From Desulfobacteraceae bacterium (lineage in GTDB: Bacteria; Desulfobacterota; Desulfobacteria; Desulfobacterales; UBA11574), in contig PKTV01000536.1 of assembly GCA_002868985.1 (NCBI GenBank), positions 1-11,236 on the forward strand: a DNA stretch of 11,236 bases, written 5' to 3'. Shown piece after piece: positions 6,696-11,236 of the stretch (the stretch's first letter is position 1; each line of letters opens with the position of its first letter). A program made the translations under genes and the position numbers. A model generated the notes under the pieces. It searched no databases. It was not told the DNA's origin and worked only from the letters and a program-made list of their open reading frames with translations.

Positions 6696-7754
6696 TCACA
6701 TTAAAAGATTGCGAAATGTCATGGGATCATCCTGATACATTTTTATCGACTTTTTGTAACCCAGTTGCTCTACAATTTTTATTCCTTTTCTCAAGTGGCG
6801 GTATTTTTTAAACTCGATTTTGGTTTTAATATCCGATTCGACCAAGGAATCGGGTAGATCAGGAATATATTTTTCAACGGTTGATGGCAGTAAGGCGTAT
6901 ACCAGCCCTCCGACAATCGCTTCTTCCACACTAATCCAATCTTCAACGATGGCCTCTACTTCCTTTAAGGTTTTAACCGCACTATTTTCGATTCTATCTT
7001 GGATCGATCGTTCAGTATATTGTCTTAAGATGATATGGAGTGTTTCTTCAACAGGAGTTATTAACGCTGTATATGGATTTTTTGCACTGTTCTGCCAGAT
7101 GGTAAAATGATCCCTCGTAAACTCAAAAGATCCGTTTTCGTTCAGAGATATATAACTGGAATAAGAACCGACTTCACCCAGAAAAATCTTACCCGTCAGC
7201 TCAATAGCGATTTCTTTTTGATCTTTGTTTGAAAATACATAGGTAGCGACATATTCTTTGCCTAAATTGTGTACAATAAAAGCATCGATGCCTTTTGTTG
7301 CCGAGTTTTCAGGCTTGGAAGCGCCCAATGTATGAATTGTGATATACGGATTATTAGATTCTGTAAGTCTCAAAATGTCTTTGACCACGTCATTACAATA
7401 CCTTTCAAATATAGCCGTATATTCTTCTCTTGTCTCCGGGACATACATGAGCCGGTGTGAAATATTTTTCAGACGCCATTGAATCGGTTGGTCATCAAGA
7501 TCTGCCTGAATCTTTTTGATCAGGTCAGGGTGTTGATTGAAAAATTCAATACTTTCTTTATGTAAATCTTGATCAAAAGATTTTTCAAAGTCGTTTAATG
7601 CGAAAAAGGGACCTTGTTTGTCTTCAAGTTTAATCAGATCTATCAAGATGGAATAATTTTTCGATGAATCAGATGCAAAAATTGCATCGGCCATACAGAC
7701 GACAAATAAGACGGGGAAAATGATAAGTGTGTAATATATTGTTTTTGAATGCAT
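6696..7754 (-). CDS. Exported protein of unknown function
   Basis: A 352-residue protein I do not recognise. The N-terminus is a signal peptide (hydrophobic stretch at about 5-24, likely cleavage near IFA/SDS at residue 27), so it should act in the periplasm or beyond; the cysteine at 20 lies within the hydrophobic stretch and is not a convincing lipobox. The rest is soluble, with a mixed alpha/beta middle (about 135-225) and a helical C-terminal half. One segment stands out: PVEETLH at 234-240, followed 37 residues later by SVEEAIVGG at 276-283. This spacing recalls a zinc peptidase active-site helix and its glutamate ligand, but the first histidine of HExxH is replaced by glutamate. The ribosome binding site is poor. 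It converges on the gene at 6271, sharing its terminator. The ORF is long and coherent, so the gene itself is secure. Confidence 0.85.
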   Translation of the reverse strand: MHSKTIYYTLIIFPVLFVVCMADAIFASDSSKNYSILIDLIKLEDKQGPFFALNDFEKSFDQDLHKESIEFFNQHPDLIKKIQADLDDQPIQWRLKNISHRLMYVPETREEYTAIFERYCNDVVKDILRLTESNNPYITIHTLGASKPENSATKGIDAFIVHNLGKEYVATYVFSNKDQKEIAIELTGKIFLGEVGSYSSYISLNENGSFEFTRDHFTIWQNSAKNPYTALITPVEETLHIILRQYTERSIQDRIENSAVKTLKEVEAIVEDWISVEEAIVGGLVYALLPSTVEKYIPDLPDSLVESDIKTKIEFKKYRHLRKGIKIVEQLGYKKSIKMYQDDPMTFRNLLM

Positions 7755-7792
7755 TTTTCACTGGATATTTAATATAAAATAATAATAATGAG

Positions 7793-7875
7793 GTCTATCC
7801 AGAAATGGTAGATTTTGGCTTAAGAAAAGGACGAAAACACCGTATTGTGTCGAAATATGCCATTTCTGGATGGAC
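7793..7875 (+). repeat. Long imperfect hairpin with wobble-only differences in its outer stem
   Basis: Positions 7793-7810 pair with 7858-7875 over 18 of 18 positions when the + strand is read as RNA, using two G.U pairs (7796/7872 and 7809/7859). After one mismatch (7811/7857), pairing resumes for eight more positions (7812-7819 with 7849-7856), again with two G.U pairs. The loop region (7820-7848) can pair a little further. Read as DNA, the outer arms agree at 16 of 18. It may be a MITE-like repeat or a structured RNA; no flanking duplication or transposase is visible. Confidence 0.6.
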
Positions 7876-7880
7876 ACTAA

Positions 7881-8006
7881 CTAAAGCCCTATAAGTTATA
7901 TCGGCATTAAGGATAATTTCTGAACATAAATATGCATGACTAAAATGTTGGTCTATGATAAACAGTAATACCACATTGTGGATGTGTCAAACGTTAAGGG
8001 CTTTAG
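7881..8006. repeat. Inverted repeat CTAAAGCCCT / AGGGCTTTAG
   Basis: A perfect 10-base inverted pair at 7881-7890 and 7997-8006 encloses 106 AT-rich bases, which include an 11-base palindrome CCACATTGTGG at 7971-7981. Its right arm directly abuts the next inverted repeat. The inside shows no coding signal. Confidence 0.45.
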
Positions 8007-8135
8007 ATTATCTGAGGGGTCGGGGTGTTTTTATTTGTTAAATCGCTTCATGGATAATGCTTTTGTTCAAACCGCGCAATCCCGCCGGAGGCTGATATAT
8101 AGGTGTTTACAAAAAAACTCGACCCCTGAGATAAT
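8007..8135. repeat. 129-base element with near-perfect terminal inverted repeats (MITE/REP-like)
   Basis: ATTATCTGAGGGGTCG at 8007-8022 is the exact reverse complement of 8120-8135, and pairing continues inward to 8031/8111 with two mismatches and one wobble, giving 25-position arms. The 79-base centre is more GC-rich than its flanks. Read on the minus strand, the element contains an open stretch without a start codon, ending in ASGGIARFEQKHYP before a TGA at 8048-8050. No transposase is present, and I see no clear target-site duplication. It looks like a non-autonomous mobile element or a dispersed palindromic repeat. Confidence 0.6.
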
Positions 8136-8221
8136 TAAGGTGGTGTTGTATTCAACTGCTTGGGAACGAGAAGGGGATGGTGTTTGGGTTGGTACGAATG
8201 CAGGATTGTCTCACAATCAAC

Positions 8222-9592
8222 CTATTTTTCTCTAAAATCGGCGATTTTAATATTATATTTTTTTATAAGTTCATAAACATCCGCACGATATTTTCCGGCC
8301 AGCTTAGCTGCCTGGCTGACATTGCCTTTGGTCAGTTCAAAGAGCTGAATGAGGTAATTTCTTTCAAAATTTTCTTTAGCATCTTTAAATGATTTTAAAC
8401 TTTCAGGATGAACATTCTGGGTTTGAAGGATAAGGTCTCCTGTAATGATATTGCTTTTCACCATGGCCATGGCACATTCAATTGTATTTTCGAGTTCTCT
8501 GATATTGCCCGGCCAAGGATAAGAGATCAGTTTCTGCATGGCATCTGTTGAAAACGCGTTTACTTTTTTCCCCATTTTATCGGAATATTTTTTTAAGAAA
8601 TGCCTGGAAAGAATCGGGATATCCTCTTTTCTCTCATTAAGTGTGGGTAGTTTTATTGGAATAACATGAATGCGATAATAAAGATCCTCTCTGAATAGGC
8701 CGTTTTTGACCTCTTGTTCGAGATTTTTGTTGGATGCGGCGATGATTCTTGCAGTCATTTTTATAATCTGTCTTCCCCCTACAGGATAAAATTCCTTTTC
8801 CTCTAAAACTCTCAAGACTTTGACCTGCATGGAAAGCGGCATTTCAGATATTTCGTCTAAAAAGAAGGTGCCAAAGGAGGCCTCGGCAATAAGGCCTTTT
8901 TTATTCTTGTCGGCGCCGGTAAACGCACCTTTCTCATATCCGAAAAGTTCGCTTTCCATAAGATTTTCCGGTATGGCCGCACAATTTAGAGCAATAAATG
9001 GATGATCCTTTCTGTCGCTTGCAATATGCAGGGTTTTTGCGATTAACTCCTTTCCGGTGCCGCTTTTTCCCTCAATATATACATTGGAATCCGTTGCAGC
9101 AGCCAGTGTGACCTGTTCGAAAACTTTTTTCATCTTTTCACTTCTGCCGATGATATTATCAAACCCGTATCTTTCTTTGACCAATCGCTGCAATTGTTTC
9201 ACTTCTTTTGACAGCTTACTTGTTTCCAGACAGTTGTTTATCTGCATTAGCAGTTCATGACCATCAAACGGCTTGGTTAGGTAGCTGTGTGCGCCTTTCT
9301 TCATGGCATCAACGGCACTGTCAATCGTTCCATACGCAGTGAGAATGATCACGGGGAGGTCGGGAATGATATGGCGGATATTTTGCATCAGCCGGATACC
9401 GTCTTGATCGTCGAGTTTCAGATCGATCATTGCCAGATCAAACGATTCTTGTTCGGCCAGTTCCAGGGCCTTTTCCGAACCGGTGGTCTTTGTAACGTGG
9501 TATCCTCCGGATTCAAGTCGCATCTGGATGACCTGAAGAATATTCCGATCATCATCAACAACGAGTATTTTTCCTTTATGGTCGTTCATCAT
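8222..9592 (-). CDS. glrR: Sigma-54-dependent NtrC-family response regulator, GlrR/QseF-like
   Basis: Cytoplasmic transcription activator that, when phosphorylated, drives sigma-54 RNA polymerase from distant sites. Numbering from the ATG at 9592 (456 residues): receiver domain with acidic pair D13-D14, phosphoacceptor D57 (MIDLK), T85 and K107; AAA+ domain with Walker A GKSGTGKE (174-181), the sigma-54 contact loop GAFTGA (221-226) and Walker B FLDE (243-246); and a Fis-type helix-turn-helix at the C-terminus (NVSQAAKLAGKYRADVYELI), whose form is typical of GlrR. The Walker A second residue is K, where E is usual. The frame reaches a TTG at 9604, but the tandem ATGs at 9592 and 9589 fit better, after AGAAAG. 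It overlaps the lipoprotein gene by 14-17 bases, so it is co-transcribed with it. The family is certain; the GlrR name rests on gene order and the C-terminus. Confidence 0.93.
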   Translation of the reverse strand: MMNDHKGKILVVDDDRNILQVIQMRLESGGYHVTKTTGSEKALELAEQESFDLAMIDLKLDDQDGIRLMQNIRHIIPDLPVIILTAYGTIDSAVDAMKKGAHSYLTKPFDGHELLMQINNCLETSKLSKEVKQLQRLVKERYGFDNIIGRSEKMKKVFEQVTLAAATDSNVYIEGKSGTGKELIAKTLHIASDRKDHPFIALNCAAIPENLMESELFGYEKGAFTGADKNKKGLIAEASFGTFFLDEISEMPLSMQVKVLRVLEEKEFYPVGGRQIIKMTARIIAASNKNLEQEVKNGLFREDLYYRIHVIPIKLPTLNERKEDIPILSRHFLKKYSDKMGKKVNAFSTDAMQKLISYPWPGNIRELENTIECAMAMVKSNIITGDLILQTQNVHPESLKSFKDAKENFERNYLIQLFELTKGNVSQAAKLAGKYRADVYELIKKYNIKIADFREK

Positions 9593-10184
9593 CTTTCTGC
9601 TCAATTACAGGGAGGGCCTCTCTTTTCTTTTTTTCAATACCCAAATCAATTTCTTTTAAACGTTTTATCTGATTTTGTAAATTTATTATCTGTTTTTTAT
9701 CTGTTTTCAGTTCATTTTTCAAAAAATCGATTCGTTTGTTTTTTTTATCAACCTTTTTTGCATAGTCCATGTTTTGGTTTAAAAGCCAAATCCATATGTT
9801 TGCTTTTTCTTTAAAAACGGATTCAGGATATTCATTGACGAGTTTTTTGAAAAAATGAATCGATATTTCATAATTTACATATGTGTATTCCGGATTGGCA
9901 TATATCAGACCCATCATATAAAGAGCATGTTCGCCGTATTTTTGAGGAAAACGGTTTAACATTTCTTGACTTTTTTTAAGGGATGTCAAGAAATCGCCAC
10001 TGGAAAAAGATAATTTTGCCTGTAATAAAAGCTGGTTCGCTTCACTATACTGATGGTACGAAAACGGTTCGTCATTATATAGGTTATAATAAGGGACGCA
10101 TCCGGTTCCGGCTATCAACAGGCTCATCCAGCAGGCAATGTAAAGAAAAAAGTGCTTCCTTTGCAGGGAGTACTTTCTACCCAT
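9576..10184 (-). CDS. QseG/YfhG-like outer-membrane lipoprotein with TPR-like helices and coiled coil
   Basis: A 202-residue lipoprotein between the kinase and regulator genes, the place of qseG (yfhG) in the qseE-qseG-qseF operon of enteric bacteria. The N-terminus has basic residues, a hydrophobic stretch (11-25) and a lipobox-like GTGC with the lipidated cysteine at 29; the next residue is V, with no inner-membrane retention aspartate. Residues about 45-135 form TPR-like helical pairs (ANQLLLQAKLSFSSGDFLTS, then HALYMMGLIYANPEY). Residues about 142-192 are a highly charged coiled coil. In E. coli QseG helps control its partner kinase from the outer membrane; I infer the same here. The start at 10184 has a good GGAGG site and lies inside the kinase gene, overlapping it by 61 bases. 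Sequence identity to QseG is not evident by eye, so the assignment leans on context and architecture. Confidence 0.82.
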   Translation of the reverse strand: MGRKYSLQRKHFFLYIACWMSLLIAGTGCVPYYNLYNDEPFSYHQYSEANQLLLQAKLSFSSGDFLTSLKKSQEMLNRFPQKYGEHALYMMGLIYANPEYTYVNYEISIHFFKKLVNEYPESVFKEKANIWIWLLNQNMDYAKKVDKKNKRIDFLKNELKTDKKQIINLQNQIKRLKEIDLGIEKKKREALPVIEQKDDERP

Positions 10185-11236
10185 ATCTTTCCTCCGTGTA
10201 CCGTAATTATATGTTTTGCAATGGAAAGACCGAGACCCGTACCTCTGACTGTTTCTTTCCCGCCCTCTATCCGTTTGAATTTGTCAAATATTTTATTAAG
10301 ATTTTTTTCGTGAATTCCACAACCTGTATCCGAAATCGATACTTCGATTACCATATCATCGTGATTTTTTAAAGAGGTACTCACTGTAACCGCTCCTTTA
10401 GCATCCGTATATTTTAAAGCATTTGCGACTAAATTTTCAAGCAATTGGCTGATCCTTTCGGAATCCATCAAGATTTCTGGGAGTTGGGGCGGTGGCGTTA
10501 ATTCGAGTGTAATATTTTTCCGCTGAGCGATGGGCGCCAGTTTCAAAATAGACTTGCGTATGAGGTGGACCAGATCGGTGCGATTGAAATGGTACTCCAT
10601 CATTTTGGCTTCCATACGTGAAAGATCCAGGATTCTATTGACCGATACAATAAGTCGTTCGCACTCATCGCTGACAATGGTTAAGAGTTCATCTCGACTT
10701 TCGGGCTTGTCGGCAAAAATATCATCAATCAACAATCTTGAGGCTTCCCTTATAGCGGTTAGCGGCGTACGAAGTTCATGGGACACGTGACTGATGAAAT
10801 CTTCCTTCATTTCAGCCAGTTCCTTCAGTCTGTCACACATTATGTTGAAATCGTAAGCTAAATCTTTTATTTCAGGAGGTGAGGCGATATCGAGAATTTT
10901 TTCGAATTTGCCTTTTGCAATATCTTTTGTCTTTTTCTGTAACAACAATATTGAGCGATTGATGCTTCGGGTATTAAAAAAAGAAATCAGCATACCGAAA
11001 AAAATGGAAAGTCCGGCAGAAATGAATGTGGTTTTAAAAACATTGTTACTGATTTCGCTTGAAATTTTTATCTTTTCGTCTCTATCGGATTTTGCCGCCC
11101 AGATGATATATTTGAAATTGGTATTGATTTCCTCAACAATTTTTTCTTTTTGAATCTGATATTCCTTATATGGATACGCCTGGCCTTTTTTTATGCTTTC
11201 TATTTCCAGGGTGAAGATGGTAAAATATTCATTATA
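10124..11236 (-). CDS. glrK: Sensor histidine kinase, GlrK/QseE-like (5' end beyond the window)
   Basis: Inner-membrane kinase that should phosphorylate the GlrR-like regulator downstream. The frame is open to the right edge, giving 370 visible residues; the first transmembrane helix and part of the sensor domain lie outside. Visible order: helical, charged periplasmic segment (1-63), second transmembrane helix (about 66-87, KTTFISAGLSIFFGMLISFF), HAMP-like linker (88-140), dimerisation domain with phospho-acceptor H153 in SHELRTPLTAIREAS, then the ATPase domain with N-box NLVANALKY (268-276), G1 DTGCGI (303-308) and G2 GTGLGL (332-337). An ATG at 10993 would give a shorter frame, but it falls inside the transmembrane helix and is not the start. 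The IREAS sequence after the H-box and the gene order support GlrK. It overlaps the lipoprotein gene by 61 bases. Confidence 0.93.
   Translation of the reverse strand, partial: YNEYFTIFTLEIESIKKGQAYPYKEYQIQKEKIVEEINTNFKYIIWAAKSDRDEKIKISSEISNNVFKTTFISAGLSIFFGMLISFFNTRSINRSILLLQKKTKDIAKGKFEKILDIASPPEIKDLAYDFNIMCDRLKELAEMKEDFISHVSHELRTPLTAIREASRLLIDDIFADKPESRDELLTIVSDECERLIVSVNRILDLSRMEAKMMEYHFNRTDLVHLIRKSILKLAPIAQRKNITLELTPPPQLPEILMDSERISQLLENLVANALKYTDAKGAVTVSTSLKNHDDMVIEVSISDTGCGIHEKNLNKIFDKFKRIEGGKETVRGTGLGLSIAKHIITVHGGKIWVESTPCKGSTFFFTLPAG
10185..10196 (-). promoter_or_regulatory. Ribosome binding site of the lipoprotein gene, inside the kinase gene
   Basis: On the minus strand CGGAGG lies six bases before the ATG at 10184 and within the last codons of the kinase frame. 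It supports the long 61-base overlap and rules out the internal ATG at residue 20, which would cut the signal peptide. Confidence 0.75.

Larger units (their letters stand above)
7755..8221. other. Intergenic region filled with stacked inverted repeats
   Basis: This 467-base gap separates the end of the two-component operon from the start of the exported protein gene, both on the minus strand. I find no supported gene. Three inverted-repeat structures lie almost end to end: 7793-7875, 7881-8006 and 8007-8135. A small palindrome GATTGT-CTC-ACAATC follows at 8204-8218, just after the stop codon of the response regulator, but it has no T-tract on the minus strand, so it is not a convincing terminator. 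Confidence 0.6.

Noticed and set aside
8204..8218. GATTGT-CTC-ACAATC palindrome as a terminator for the two-component operon
   Set aside because: On the minus strand no run of T follows, and a six-pair, AT-rich stem is weak. It may be a protein site, but nothing supports a specific one.
7978..8235. 85-codon open frame (+) whose end reads DGVWVGTNAGLSHNQ, like a beta-propeller repeat
   Set aside because: It runs through two inverted repeats and into the end of the response regulator gene, has no good start site, and the resemblance covers only about a dozen residues.
9287..9814. Long plus-strand open frame opposite the regulator and lipoprotein genes
   Set aside because: It lies antisense to two well-supported genes with strong protein motifs, and its own translation shows no domain.
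10124..10993. Kinase starting at the ATG at 10993
   Set aside because: The same frame stays open to the window edge and encodes the rest of a transmembrane helix and a sensor segment; starting at 10993 would cut the helix in half.

Overview
The window reads as ordinary chromosome from an anaerobic, LPS-making Gram-negative bacterium. A Desulfobacterota (sulfate-reducer-like) host is my best guess. It rests on a cobalamin-dependent ribonucleotide reductase, an LpxC enzyme, a sigma-54 regulatory module and several palindromic intergenic repeats. This is inference from gene content and sequence style; no marker gene in the window fixes the taxon.

Layout from left to right: nrdJ (1-2361, +), a class II ribonucleotide reductase; a short gap with a small direct repeat; a two-helix membrane protein (2557-2814, +); lpxC (2842-3717, -), convergent with it; a 535-base AT-rich divergent gap holding a hairpin-rich palindromic repeat; comM/yifB (4253-5788, +), an AAA+ Mg-chelatase-like protein; a 482-base gap holding a near-consensus sigma-54 promoter; a small secreted OB-like protein (6271-6594, +); a strong bidirectional terminator; an exported protein of unknown function (6696-7754, -); a 467-base gap packed with stacked inverted repeats; then a three-gene minus-strand operon running off the right edge. 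That operon is, in transcription order, a sensor histidine kinase (5' end missing), a TPR-like lipoprotein with a C-terminal coiled coil, and an NtrC-type sigma-54 activator. Its order and the proteins themselves match glrK-qseG-glrR (qseE-qseG-qseF).

How the parts may work together: nrdJ supplies dNTPs without oxygen, lpxC commits UDP-acyl-GlcNAc to lipid A, and comM is linked in other bacteria to branch migration during DNA uptake. The most notable link is between the glrKGR-like operon, which encodes a sigma-54 activator, and the single strong sigma-54 promoter seen, which lies upstream of the secreted OB-like gene about 2 kb away. That gene is a candidate target of the two-component system. 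The other unusual material is the intergenic repeats. One is a long hairpin whose imperfections are mostly G.U pairs if the + strand is transcribed; another is a 129-base element with near-perfect 25-base inverted arms. I saw no complete mobile element, CRISPR array, tRNA or rRNA.
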